DNA of 64,000 nucleotides from an uncultured Aquitalea sp. (GCF_945957525.1 NZ_CAMFLA010000022.1:1-64000), one strand, 5' to 3'. Numbered from the stretch's first letter, positions 26,023-34,034 are shown. Notes: generated from the sequence alone by a model not told the origin. A program made the numbers and translations.

Positions 26023-26817
26023 TCAGGCCTCCGCCAGCGGCTGGGTAAAAATGCCTCGGTGCAGGCCCAGAACGATGGCGTGAGTGCGATTGTTGGCGCC
26101 CAGCTTGCGGATGATGTTGGCCACGTGGAATTTGGCCGTGCGTTCGCTGATGCCGAGAATGGTGGCGATTTCCCAGTTGGTCTTGCCCTGGCTCATCCAG
26201 TGGAAGATGTCGTATTCCCGCTGCGACAGCGGCAGTGTCTCCGGCAGGGCGGGAGCAAGGTTGGCCACCCGCGCGGCAGCCTTGTGCAAGTGCGGCAGCA
26301 GGCTGTCCACCATGTCGATCAGTTGCAGGTCGCGCGTGATGTCCTGGCCCGCCATCACCAGTACGCAGGCGATGTTGAGCCGTTCGCAAAGATGGCTCAG
26401 CGTGACGCCGTGCTCGAAGCCCTGCTGTCGCACCGCTTCGATGAATTCTTTTTCCTGCCGGGCGCGCGAGCGCACGAAACGCTCTTGCCAGTTGATGGGG
26501 CCGCGCCCCATGACCGAGCGCATGACCGGGTCGTTGCCCTGCATGCGCTCTTCCTGATAGCGCTCCACCCAGGCCGGCGGGAAGCTGATGTTGAGCACCA
26601 TTTCCATGCGATGGATGCATTGCTGGGCGTTGAGGCGCGCCAGTACCAGCGCCATGTGACGGACGGGCAGTTGCGATTGCAGGTATTCGAGAAAGACGCG
26701 CAGTTCGTTGCCGGTGTCGATCTGGCCGCAGGTGTGAATCCAGTCCAGCAGCGAGCACTGGCGCGGCAGCGGCAGGCTTCCCGGCAGAGGGCGGGCGAAT
26801 TGGGGTTTACCGAGCAT
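26023..26817 (-). CDS. CviR-family LuxR quorum-sensing regulator without adjacent synthase (LuxR solo)
   Basis: The protein has 264 residues. The autoinducer-binding domain is at about 20-180 and the LuxR HTH is at about 195-260, including TNWEIATILGISERTAKFHV. The sequence parallels Chromobacterium violaceum CviR with an offset of one residue. Trp83, Tyr87, Asp96 and Trp110 match CviR Trp84, Tyr88, Asp97 and Trp111. CviR Tyr80 and Ser155 are replaced by Phe79 and Val154. The DNA-binding half is nearly identical to CviR as I recall it. No LuxI homologue lies next to it, whereas cviI overlaps cviR. It is probably a paralogue that binds a different or no acyl-homoserine lactone. Confidence 0.88.
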   Translation of the reverse strand: MLGKPQFARPLPGSLPLPRQCSLLDWIHTCGQIDTGNELRVFLEYLQSQLPVRHMALVLARLNAQQCIHRMEMVLNISFPPAWVERYQEERMQGNDPVMRSVMGRGPINWQERFVRSRARQEKEFIEAVRQQGFEHGVTLSHLCERLNIACVLVMAGQDITRDLQLIDMVDSLLPHLHKAAARVANLAPALPETLPLSQREYDIFHWMSQGKTNWEIATILGISERTAKFHVANIIRKLGANNRTHAIVLGLHRGIFTQPLAEA

Positions 26818-26892
26818 GATGTAAGCCTTCGCGGTGGGTTGACGAATGCGCCTGCCGGTAGCCGTGGACGGTGGGTGATGCTCGGCGACCGA

Positions 26893-26913
26893 CGGGCAGG
26901 AGGTACCTGCCCG
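26893..26913. promoter_or_regulatory. 8-bp perfect inverted repeat upstream of the LuxR gene, candidate operator
   Basis: CGGGCAGG-AGGTA-CCTGCCCG lies 76 bp upstream of the LuxR start and 90 bp past the nrdG stop. There is no T tract on either strand, so a terminator is unlikely. The half sites carry the CTGCC element of CviR boxes but in the reverse arrangement, so binding by this LuxR is only a guess. Confidence 0.4.
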
Positions 26914-27003
26914 CAGTCTAGGGAGCGGCCCGTTCTTGAAGCCAGTGCCGCCAAGGGGAATCAGTCTTTTATCGGGTTGATTAAAGATATTTCTGAGCTG
27001 TGC

Positions 27004-27687
27004 TCAGGCGGCACGCAGCGAAAAAGCCTCAAACAGCCGTTCGGCCTGTTGTAAAAGGAGCGAGCCGGGCCAGTCTGCCGGGGCGGCTGGCCATGGCTTC
27101 GGCAAACGCGCGGTTTGCCAGTGGTAGTGTTTTACGCCCAGCGCCGCCAGCTCGGCGGCAAGAGCGGCCAGCGCGGTCTCGTCGTGCCAGGCGGGGTGCA
27201 GCGTAGTGCGGCATTCGAACTCGATGCCGGACGTCAGCAGGATATCCAGGCTGCGGCGTACCGGCTCGCCGCTGCGGGGTACGCCCGTGACGGTGTGGTA
27301 ATCGTCGAAGGCGGTCTTGATGTCCAGTCCTACCCAGTCCAGCCAGGGCAGTGCGCGTTGCAGGCGGTCGGGATAGGCGCCGCCTGTGTGCAGCCCGGTG
27401 GCAAAGCCCATTTCGCGCAAGGCTTGCAGCAGCTCAGGCAGCGCGGGGTCGGCCAGCGGCTCGCCGCCAGATACCACTACGCCATCCAGGAAGGCGGTGC
27501 GCGCCGCCAGCCTCTCTGCCAGCGCGAGCCAGCCGCCCGGCGGCTGAGAGGCGCTTTGCAGGTGAGCGTTGTGGCAGTAAGCGCAGCGCCAAGGGCAGCC
27601 GGCGAGGAATAGCACGGCGGCGAGGCGGCCGGGCCAGTCGCAGCTGGAGCAGGGTTCCCAGCCGGCAATGCGGGCGCGCTCAGGCAT
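27004..27687 (-). CDS. nrdG: Anaerobic ribonucleotide reductase activating enzyme (radical SAM)
   Basis: The 227-residue radical-SAM protein has the cluster motif CPWRCAYC at about residues 31-38, which fits CxxxCxxC. The SAM-binding segment VVSGGEPL follows at about 72-79. It generates the glycyl radical on class III ribonucleotide reductase. The start overlaps by 8 bp the small glycyl-radical gene, which suggests tight coupling. The length fits the longer pyruvate-formate-lyase-activase-like NrdG type seen with Pseudomonas-like NrdD. Confidence 0.92.
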   Translation of the reverse strand: MPERARIAGWEPCSSCDWPGRLAAVLFLAGCPWRCAYCHNAHLQSASQPPGGWLALAERLAARTAFLDGVVVSGGEPLADPALPELLQALREMGFATGLHTGGAYPDRLQRALPWLDWVGLDIKTAFDDYHTVTGVPRSGEPVRRSLDILLTSGIEFECRTTLHPAWHDETALAALAAELAALGVKHYHWQTARLPKPWPAAPADWPGSLLLQQAERLFEAFSLRAA

Positions 27688-27850
27688 CGGCGGGCTCGAT
27701 GAAGTGCAACCGTTCGTTGAATTCGCCCTGCTTGCCGGTGTTGAAGGCGGTCACCGGGCGGTGATAGCCCATGACTCGGGTCCAGATTTCGCAGCGGGTG
27801 CGCAGCGATTCCGGCAGTTGTTCGGCCTTGTTGGGCGCGCGGTCGTTCAT
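27680..27850 (-). CDS. Separate 56-residue polypeptide carrying the NrdD glycyl-radical motif
   Basis: An ATG at 27850 is preceded by AAGGAAA on the minus strand and opens a 57-codon frame. The product contains RVMGYHRPVTAFNTGKQGEF, the form of the C-terminal glycyl-radical loop of class III ribonucleotide reductases, where the Gly of RVxGY carries the radical. The main NrdD frame stops 13 bp upstream without this motif. The two together have 634 residues, near the usual length of a single NrdD lacking an ATP cone. The protein should dock to NrdD as YfiD docks to pyruvate formate lyase. Whether this split is normal for the subtype I cannot tell. Confidence 0.75.
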   Translation of the reverse strand: MNDRAPNKAEQLPESLRTRCEIWTRVMGYHRPVTAFNTGKQGEFNERLHFIEPADA

Positions 27851-27863
27851 ATTGTGTTTCCTT

Positions 27864-29600
27864 TCATGATGCGGAGGGAGTATTGGCCTGCAGCCGGGCC
27901 AGTTGCTCGGCGTCGCAGACGGGACAGAATTCGTGCCGGCCTTTCAGGTAACCGTGAGTCGGGCAAATGGAGAAAGTCGGCGTCAGGGTGATGTAGGGCA
28001 GCCGGAAGCCGGACAGCGCCCGCTGCACCAGCTTGCGGCAGGCCTCGGCGCTGCTGACCGCCTCGGTGAGATACAGGTGCAGCACGGTGCCGCCGGTGTA
28101 ACGGCGCTGCAGATCCTCCTGCCGGCTCAAGGCTTCGAAGGGGTCGTCGGTAAAGCCCACCGGCAGCTGGCTTGAGTTGGTGTAGTAGGGTTGCTGCGGG
28201 GTGCCGGCCTGCAGGATGCCGGGAAAGCGCTTACGGTCTTCTCGCGCGAAGCGGTAGGTGGTGCCTTCCGCCGGTGTGGCCTCCAGGTTGTACATGTGGC
28301 CGGTTTCCTGCTGGAACATCGCCAGCCGCGCGCGGATGTGATCCAGCAGACGCACCGCCATGGCATGGCCGGCATCGGCCGTGATGTCGAAGGCGTCGCG
28401 GCTGAAGTTGCGGATCATCTCGTTGACGCCGTTGACGCCGATGGTGGAGAAGTGATTGCGCAAACTGCCGAGGAAATGTTTGCTGTAGGGGTAGAGACCG
28501 TTGTCCATATTGCGCTGTACGGTTTCGCGGCGCTTTTCCAGCACGTCGCTCGCCAGCTCCAGCAAGCGGTCGGTTTCGGCCAACAGCGCGGCCTCGTCGC
28601 CGGCAAAGCGGTAGCCAAGCCGGGCGCAATTGAGCGTCACCACGCCGATGGAGCCGGTTTGTTCGGCGCTGCCGAACAGGCCGTTGCCGCGCTTGAGCAG
28701 TTCGCGCAGATCCAGCTGCAGCCGGCAGCACATGCTGCGCACCATCTGCGGCTCCAGATCGGAGTTAACAAAGTTCTGGAAATACGGCAGGCCGTAGCGC
28801 GCGGTCATTTCAAACAGCAGGTCGGTGTTTTCGCCGTACCAGTCGAAATCCTTGGTGATGTTGTAAGTGGGAATGGGAAAAGTGAAGGCGCGGCCCAGCG
28901 CGTCGCCCTCCAGCATCACTTCCATGTAGGCGCGGTTGATCATCGCCATTTCCGCAACGCAGTCGCCGTAGCGGAAGGGCATTTCTTCGCCGCCTATCAC
29001 CGGGATCTGGCCGGCGACGTCTTCCGGGCAGGTCCAGTCGAAAGTGAGGTTGGTGAACGGCGTCTGCGTGCCCCAGCGGCTGGGTACATTGAGGTTGTAG
29101 ATCAGCTCTTGCACGCATTGGCGCACCTGGGGGTAATCCAGTTTGTCCTTGCGGATGAAGGGGGCGAGGTAGGTATCGAAAGAACTGAAGGCTTGAGCGC
29201 CGGCCCACTCGTTCTGCAGGGTGCCGAGGAAGTTGACGATCTGCCCGCATGCGCTGGACAGATGGCGCGGGGGACGCGACTCCACTTTGCCCGGCACGCC
29301 GTTGAAGCCGTTCTGCAACAGTGTGCGCAGCGACCAGCCCGCGCAGTAGCCGGACAGCATGTCCAGATCGTGAATGTGCAGGTCGCCCTCGCGATGGGCA
29401 ACGGCGGCGGCTTCGGAGAAGATGCTTTCCAGCCAGTAATTGGCCGTGAGCTTGCCGGCCATGTTGAGAATCATGCCGCCCAGGCTGTAGCCCTGATTGG
29501 CATTGGCATTGACGCGCCAGTCTGCGCGGGAGAGGTATTCGTGCAGGGTGGCAACGGCGTCCACCATGGCGCCAGGGCGATTGTGTGGTAGCGGGGTCAT
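27864..29600 (-). CDS. nrdD: Anaerobic ribonucleoside-triphosphate reductase, catalytic chain lacking the glycyl-radical loop
   Basis: The 578-residue protein has the class III core: NANANQGYSLGG, HIHDLDMLSGYCAGWSLRTL, FNGVPGK and the substrate-site cysteines in RSMCCRLQLDL. Near the end is a metal-binding CPTHGY..FCPVC segment. It then stops, and the glycyl-radical motif lies in the next small gene. No N-terminal ATP-cone domain is present, so dATP inhibition through that domain is not expected. The ATG at 29600 abuts an NrdR box and has no ribosome site; an ATG at 29567 (MVDAVATL) is a credible alternative. It makes dNTPs without oxygen. Confidence 0.92.
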   Translation of the reverse strand: MTPLPHNRPGAMVDAVATLHEYLSRADWRVNANANQGYSLGGMILNMAGKLTANYWLESIFSEAAAVAHREGDLHIHDLDMLSGYCAGWSLRTLLQNGFNGVPGKVESRPPRHLSSACGQIVNFLGTLQNEWAGAQAFSSFDTYLAPFIRKDKLDYPQVRQCVQELIYNLNVPSRWGTQTPFTNLTFDWTCPEDVAGQIPVIGGEEMPFRYGDCVAEMAMINRAYMEVMLEGDALGRAFTFPIPTYNITKDFDWYGENTDLLFEMTARYGLPYFQNFVNSDLEPQMVRSMCCRLQLDLRELLKRGNGLFGSAEQTGSIGVVTLNCARLGYRFAGDEAALLAETDRLLELASDVLEKRRETVQRNMDNGLYPYSKHFLGSLRNHFSTIGVNGVNEMIRNFSRDAFDITADAGHAMAVRLLDHIRARLAMFQQETGHMYNLEATPAEGTTYRFAREDRKRFPGILQAGTPQQPYYTNSSQLPVGFTDDPFEALSRQEDLQRRYTGGTVLHLYLTEAVSSAEACRKLVQRALSGFRLPYITLTPTFSICPTHGYLKGRHEFCPVCDAEQLARLQANTPSAS

Positions 29601-29646
29601 ATTTACATATTGTGCTGTTTTGTATGTTTTGCACTATATGTTGTGT
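29600..29646 (-). promoter_or_regulatory. Tandem NrdR boxes upstream of nrdD
   Basis: On the minus strand ACACAACATATAGTGC (29646-29631) and GCACAATATGTAAATA (29615-29600) resemble the NrdR box ACACWATATATWGTGT. Their centres are exactly 31 bp apart, the usual three-turn spacing of NrdR tetramer sites. They suggest repression by NrdR when dNTPs are plentiful. Confidence 0.75.
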
Positions 29647-29678
29647 TTTTTCTGTTGTCTCAGTGGGCTGGCGTTTGC

Positions 29679-29692
29679 TTGATGCGGATCAA
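29679..29692 (-). promoter_or_regulatory. FNR/ANR-type box upstream of nrdD
   Basis: TTGAT-CCGC-ATCAA on the minus strand is a perfect match to the FNR/ANR half sites with a 4-bp spacer. It is about 80 bp before the nrdD start and just upstream of the NrdR boxes, a fitting place for anaerobic activation. Confidence 0.8.
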
Positions 29693-30348
29693 GCCCAGCG
29701 TACGGCATCGGCGTCGGCCGGGCAGACGCGGGGCCATGCCGGCGACAGAACACTTGTGCCTGATCATGGAAACGGCAAGCAGCTTAAAGAAACCCTTTCA
29801 TTTCCAGTGGCTTTGTCCAATATTAAGCAGTAGGTCGCAAAAGGTTGATTACACTCTGTTAAGGATGTTCCGGGATGAAACAGTGCGCCGACAGGCAGCT
29901 CCTGCAGGACAGATCGACAGAACGACCGGGGTTTTCTGGGTGGAAACATGTTTGCCGGATGAGAGTGGTTTGCCACTTCGGCAGGGCGGAAAACAGTCGG
30001 CAACGGCAATTTTATGGTAAGGACGACGAGAGACGGGCATACTCTCATCTGCCGGATTTTGTGTTATGTCATGTAAATAAAACCACGACGATGGATTATC
30101 CGGCTGGCGAGACGACAGCCTGCCGGCGCGACGGACGACACGTGTCGCTGGGGGCGGAAACCAACGCATGGCCGCCGCCGTAAAGCGTCCGATGCGGACA
30201 TCGCTTCTACACCGGGTTGTTTTGTTGTACGATTTTTAAACAAGAACTACTTAATAATGATGTTGGCAAGTTCGATGCCCGGAGCGGGGAACAGCCGTCT
30301 GACGGACCCGGGCCCGGATTGTGATGCCAACCATGGAACGTCTCAGCT
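29693..30348. other. 656-bp gene-free region between nrdD and a LysR gene
   Basis: Several frames of 90-130 codons overlap here in different frames, but none has a ribosome site with recognisable protein character. The stretch is less GC-rich than its flanks. It should contain the divergent LysR promoter; an A/T-rich segment at 30225-30260 is the most promoter-like part. I see no RNA gene or repeat. Confidence 0.4.
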
Positions 30349-31314
30349 ATGGATACCCTGAAAGCGCTCATGGTCTTCATGACCACCGCCGAGAATGGCA
30401 GTTTCTCGGACGCAGCACGAAAACTCGGCGTTTCTCCCGCCGCCATCAGCCAGAGCATCGCCCGGCTGGAGCAGGAGCTGGAGGTACGTCTCTTCAACCG
30501 CACCACGCGTCAGCTTACCCTGACCGAAGACGGGCGGCGTTTCTACGCGCAGTGCCGTGGCCCGGTCAACAACCTGGATTCGGCCATCAACCAGCTGAAG
30601 GCGAGCCGGGACGAACCGGCCGGCCATTTGCGGGTGAGCATGCCCAACTCTTTTGGCCGACGCTTCATTCTCCCCATCATGGGCGAGTTCTGCGAGCGTT
30701 ATCCAAAGGTGCGGGTGTTCTTCGGCCTGGACGACCACTTCAGCGATCTGATTGAAGACGGTTACGACGTGGGCGTGCGCATCGGCATGATGCCGGACAG
30801 CCGCATGGTGGCGCGCAATCTGGCGCAGATTCCACAATACGTGGTGGCTTCGCCGGCTTACTGGGATACCCACGGCCGGCCGACCACCACCGAAGAATTG
30901 AGCAATCACGATTGCATCAACTTCCAGTTTCCCACCTCCGGCCGCTTGTACAAGTGGGAGTTCGATCGCCACGGCGAGCGGATTCCGCTGGAAGTCACCG
31001 GCACTTACACCCTCAATGAGATGGAAGCGGTGTGCGAACTGGCCCGTCTGGGCATGGGCGTGGCGCAACTGCCGGGTCATGAGGTGGTGCATTACATCCG
31101 CAGCGGCGAGCTGGAGCCGGTATTGACCGACGTGGTGTCGCTGGAGCGTTCCATTTACATCTGCTTCCCGCATCGCGACCACATCGCGCCGCGCACGCGC
31201 GTGTTTGTGGATTACGTGGTGGAAAAACTGGCGGACCATCCGGACATCATGGCGGACCTGCCGGGCCTGGATCTCAGCGCCAAGCGGAAGGCGGCGGCGC
31301 AGAACGCGCTGTAA
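30349..31314 (+). CDS. LysR-family transcriptional regulator (CrgA-like)
   Basis: The 321-residue protein has an N-terminal HTH (SFSDAARKLGVSPAAISQSI at about residues 18-37) and a substrate-binding domain. Blocks such as RLYKWEFDRHGERIPLEVTG are typical of the CrgA/DsdC-like LysR group. It lies between nrdD (divergent) and ubiT (convergent), so it might govern the anaerobic genes, but nothing in the sequence proves this. Confidence 0.9.
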   Translation: MDTLKALMVFMTTAENGSFSDAARKLGVSPAAISQSIARLEQELEVRLFNRTTRQLTLTEDGRRFYAQCRGPVNNLDSAINQLKASRDEPAGHLRVSMPNSFGRRFILPIMGEFCERYPKVRVFFGLDDHFSDLIEDGYDVGVRIGMMPDSRMVARNLAQIPQYVVASPAYWDTHGRPTTTEELSNHDCINFQFPTSGRLYKWEFDRHGERIPLEVTGTYTLNEMEAVCELARLGMGVAQLPGHEVVHYIRSGELEPVLTDVVSLERSIYICFPHRDHIAPRTRVFVDYVVEKLADHPDIMADLPGLDLSAKRKAAAQNAL

Positions 31315-31333
31315 GCGGTTTGTCCCGCCAAGC

Positions 31334-31361
31334 AAAAAGCCCGGCTTATGCCGGGCTTTTT
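31334..31361. terminator. Bidirectional terminator between the LysR gene and ubiT
   Basis: AAAAA, GCCCGGC, TTAT, GCCGGGC and TTTTT form a perfect 7-bp stem with A and T tails on both sides. Confidence 0.85.
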
Positions 31362-31383
31362 GCTTGCAGCCGCGCCGTGAGGA

Positions 31384-31818
31384 TCAGGCCGCCATGAAGC
31401 GCGACAGCGGCGTGCTGCTCCAGTCCACGCTGTCCAGCAGGTTCTTCACGATCAGGCCCAGCTCGGTGTCGCCCTCGATGATCAGCTTGCGATTGAAGAA
31501 CAGCGTGTCAGGGTCTTCCTCGCGCAGCATCATGCGGGCAAAGTCGGCCAGGTTGGCCGAAAGGCGCAAGTCGGGCTCGCCGGCGGCCTTGTCGACGGCG
31601 AAGCGCTGTTCGTCCGCGGTGAAATGCAGACTCATGCCGGCGTCGAGGATGCGCACTTCAAAGCGGCGGCCGGCCAGCAGACTCATGTCGGCCGGCAATA
31701 CCTCGCGTTCCTTCAGCTGATTGAGCGTGGTCACCAGCGCCCAGGCGGGCGGGGTGGCCGGCAGTTTGCCCAGCAAGGCGGCAAGGGTCGGGGGCAGAGT
31801 GAGATCGGGTACTCGCAT
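31384..31818 (-). CDS. ubiT: UbiT, SCP2-domain lipid-binding protein for anaerobic ubiquinone synthesis
   Basis: The 144-residue protein consists of an SCP2-like fold (RRFEVRILDAGMSLHFTADE, then the helix with NLADFARMMLREEDPDTLFF). In Escherichia coli UbiT (YhbT) binds isoprenoid intermediates in the O2-independent ubiquinone pathway together with UbiU and UbiV. Here it is the third gene of a ubiU-ubiV-ubiT set on the minus strand, 11 bp after ubiV. The start at 31818 begins the homologous region. Confidence 0.88.
   Translation of the reverse strand: MRVPDLTLPPTLAALLGKLPATPPAWALVTTLNQLKEREVLPADMSLLAGRRFEVRILDAGMSLHFTADEQRFAVDKAAGEPDLRLSANLADFARMMLREEDPDTLFFNRKLIIEGDTELGLIVKNLLDSVDWSSTPLSRFMAA
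31549..31561 (+). repeat. 13-mer repeat, 12 of 13 match
   Basis: One mismatch at the first base. It lies inside ubiT and is read by the gene as L-S-A-N-L. Confidence 0.55.
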
Positions 31819-31829
31819 GGCGGGCTTTC

Positions 31830-32750
31830 TCAAAGTTGCGGGGCGATGCCGGCTTCGCCGCGCCAGTAGCCGTCTACCAATTGGCTGGCGCTGAAGTCTT
31901 GCATCGGCGTAGGGCGGATGTCGCCGTCGGCATTGAGCTGGTCGATGGCGTCGCGCCAGCGGGAAACGATGTCGGCGCTGTGTTCCCACTGTGGGCTGAT
32001 GCGCACGGCGCGCACGCCCAGATCGCGGATGTCCGCCAGGTGCGGCAGCAGGCTGTGGCAGCCGTCGGACAGCGTCTGGATGCCGTTGATGGTGAGGAAG
32101 TCCTGCTGTTCCCGCGTGCGCAGGCGCAGGCCGTCCGGGTGCTCCAGGCAGCGGAACTGGCAGTCGTCCTTGGACAGATTGTAGTAACGGGCGGTGAAGC
32201 AGCGCGCCGACAAAGCCAGCGGCAGTTTGCCCCAGCCGAACAGCTCGGTTTCAATGTCGCAGCCTTGTTGCGCGGCTTCGCGCAGCACGGCGGTCAGCGT
32301 GGCGCGGTCCATCTCCACCGGCGGCACCCAGCGGGCGGCACCCAGTTGCTGCAGCACCGCCAGTGTGTCGGCGTTGTAGATGTTCATGAAGGGCCCGGCG
32401 ACAAAGGGCAACTTGTGCTGGCGCGCCAGTCGCGCCGCGCCCATATCGTTGGCTTCCAGTGTTACTCGGCCGTTTTCCACCAGCTTGCGCAGGCGACGCA
32501 GGTCCGATTCGCTTTCCAGCAGCGCCTGGCTGGACAAGGCGACTTGCTTGCCGGCGTCGGCCAGATCATTGGCCAGCGAGATCCAGTCCTGGGTGCGCAA
32601 TTGCTGGCGGCGCGAACACACCACTTCGCCCAGATAAATACGATCCAGCGGCCAGGCGGCGGCTTCGCTGTAGAAACGGTAGATGTCGTCGCGGGACCAG
32701 AAAAACAGCACCGGGCCCAGCGTCAGTTCGATTGCGGCGGTAGTCATCAA
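31830..32750 (-). CDS. ubiV: UbiV, U32-family Fe-S protein for O2-independent ubiquinone hydroxylation
   Basis: The 306-residue U32 protein has four cysteines placed as in E. coli UbiV: Cys45 in VVCSRR, then a Cys-x12-Cys-x3-Cys array in CFTARYYNLSKDDCQFRC. They hold a [4Fe-4S] cluster. With UbiU it carries out the three ring hydroxylations of ubiquinone without oxygen, using prephenate as oxygen donor in E. coli. It is not a protease in this role. It lies 150 bp downstream of ubiU and 11 bp upstream of ubiT. Confidence 0.92.
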   Translation of the reverse strand: MMTTAAIELTLGPVLFFWSRDDIYRFYSEAAAWPLDRIYLGEVVCSRRQQLRTQDWISLANDLADAGKQVALSSQALLESESDLRRLRKLVENGRVTLEANDMGAARLARQHKLPFVAGPFMNIYNADTLAVLQQLGAARWVPPVEMDRATLTAVLREAAQQGCDIETELFGWGKLPLALSARCFTARYYNLSKDDCQFRCLEHPDGLRLRTREQQDFLTINGIQTLSDGCHSLLPHLADIRDLGVRAVRISPQWEHSADIVSRWRDAIDQLNADGDIRPTPMQDFSASQLVDGYWRGEAGIAPQL

Positions 32751-32900
32751 AGCCTCGACGAATGAGGCCGGCGGCGGCCTGCCTCGAATTTGGCGCCCAC
32801 CTCGCTCCCCTTGGCGGAGCGGCCTTGTCGGGCAAGGAGGGTGGATGCGGGTTCAGTGAAAACAGCGCCGGGCCGGCTTGGGTGGCCGGCCCGCGCCGGT

Positions 32901-33917
32901 TTATTTCCAGGGGCGGTTGTACGCGCCCAGCGTCTGTTGCTGGCCTTCGGCCAACCTTGACAGCGATTGCACCCAGCCGGGTTTTACCGAGAAACGGGAG
33001 GGTTCGCGCGCCGCCTGATCCAGCGCTTCGCGCAGCGTGCGCGTCACCTGGGCCACATAGGCCGGACTGCGCTGGCGGCCTTCCACCTTGATGGCGGCCA
33101 CGCCGATGTCGATGATCTGCGGCAGCATGGCGATGACGTTGAGGCTGGTAGGTTCTTCCAGCGCGTAGTAGGTGTCGCCTTCCACATCAAAACGTCCCTT
33201 GCACAGCGTGGGGTAGCCGGCCGGTTCGTCCTTGGCGTATTCATCGATGAGGATGCCGTTGAGCCGTGCGCCCAAGGCCTGCTCGCCCTGTTCCCAGCGC
33301 ACAAAGCGCGCCGGCGAGCACACGCCGTGGGTATTGGGCGATTGGCCAGTGGCGTAGCTGGACAGCAGGCAGCGGCCTTCCACCATCACGCACAGGCTGC
33401 CAAAGCCGAATACTTCGATTTCCACCGCCGTGTGATCGATGACGTGACGCACCTGATCCAATGTCAGCACGCGCGGCAGCACCGCCCGGCGCACGCCGAA
33501 CAATTCTTGCGCCAGATTGATGGCTTCGTAGTTGGTGGCCGAGCCCTGTACCGACAAGTGCAGACGCAGATCGGGGTGGTGGCGGCAGGCATAGGCCATC
33601 AGGCCGGGGTCGGCCAGGATGACCGCGTCCACGCCCAGATCCGCGCCTTCGTCCACGGCGCGTTGCCAGCGGCTGATGTCGCCGCCTTGCGCGTAGGTGT
33701 TGATCGCCAGCAGCACTTTGCGGCCGCGGTCGCGCGCGTAGCGTATGCCTTCGCGGGCGGTTTTGTCGTCGAAGTTGAGCCCGGCGAAATTGCGGGCGTT
33801 GGTGTCGTTCTTCAGGCCGAGATAAACAGTGTCGGCGCCGTTGTCTACGGCGGCCTTGAGGGCAGGCAGGCTGCCAGCCGGGCATACCAGCTCCGGCAGG
33901 GCGCGGATGGCATTCAT
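32901..33917 (-). CDS. ubiU: UbiU, U32-family Fe-S protein for O2-independent ubiquinone hydroxylation
   Basis: The 338-residue U32 protein starts ELVCPAGSLPALKAAVDNGA. Its cluster cysteines are in FGSLCVMVEGRC, THGVCSPA and YPTLCKGRF, the UbiU pattern. It forms a heterodimer with UbiV. The ATG at 33917 is chosen; the upstream extension to 33995 is unconserved. A degenerate FNR-like site lies 61 bp upstream. The exact 13-mer repeat sits near its 3' end. The neighbouring nrdDG genes support an anaerobic regulon. Confidence 0.92.
   Translation of the reverse strand: MNAIRALPELVCPAGSLPALKAAVDNGADTVYLGLKNDTNARNFAGLNFDDKTAREGIRYARDRGRKVLLAINTYAQGGDISRWQRAVDEGADLGVDAVILADPGLMAYACRHHPDLRLHLSVQGSATNYEAINLAQELFGVRRAVLPRVLTLDQVRHVIDHTAVEIEVFGFGSLCVMVEGRCLLSSYATGQSPNTHGVCSPARFVRWEQGEQALGARLNGILIDEYAKDEPAGYPTLCKGRFDVEGDTYYALEEPTSLNVIAMLPQIIDIGVAAIKVEGRQRSPAYVAQVTRTLREALDQAAREPSRFSVKPGWVQSLSRLAEGQQQTLGAYNRPWK
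32946..32958 (-). repeat. 13-mer repeat AAGGTTGGCCGAA, exact copy
   Basis: Exact copy inside ubiU, read in frame as S-R-L-A-E with arginine codon AGG. Confidence 0.75.
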
Positions 33918-33977
33918 GATGGCGCGAGGTCTGTCAGGAAAACCGGCAGACAGTAGCAGAGCCCCGCGGCGGGGGAT

Positions 33978-33991
33978 TTGTTCTGCGTCAA
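33978..33991 (-). promoter_or_regulatory. Degenerate FNR-like box upstream of ubiU
   Basis: On the minus strand TTGAC-GCAG-AACAA matches 4 of 5 bases in each FNR half site. It lies 61 bp before the ubiU start. The context (O2-independent pathway) is favourable, but the match alone is weak. Confidence 0.35.
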
Positions 33992-34034
33992 GCATCCGGG
34001 GGCGCGGCCGGGCGGGCGTCGCGTCCCCGGCCGC

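Noticed and set aside
29610-30169. Overlapping frames of 94-136 codons on both strands upstream of the LysR gene
   Set aside because: They overlap one another in different frames, lack ribosome sites and have no family character. Treated as non-coding.
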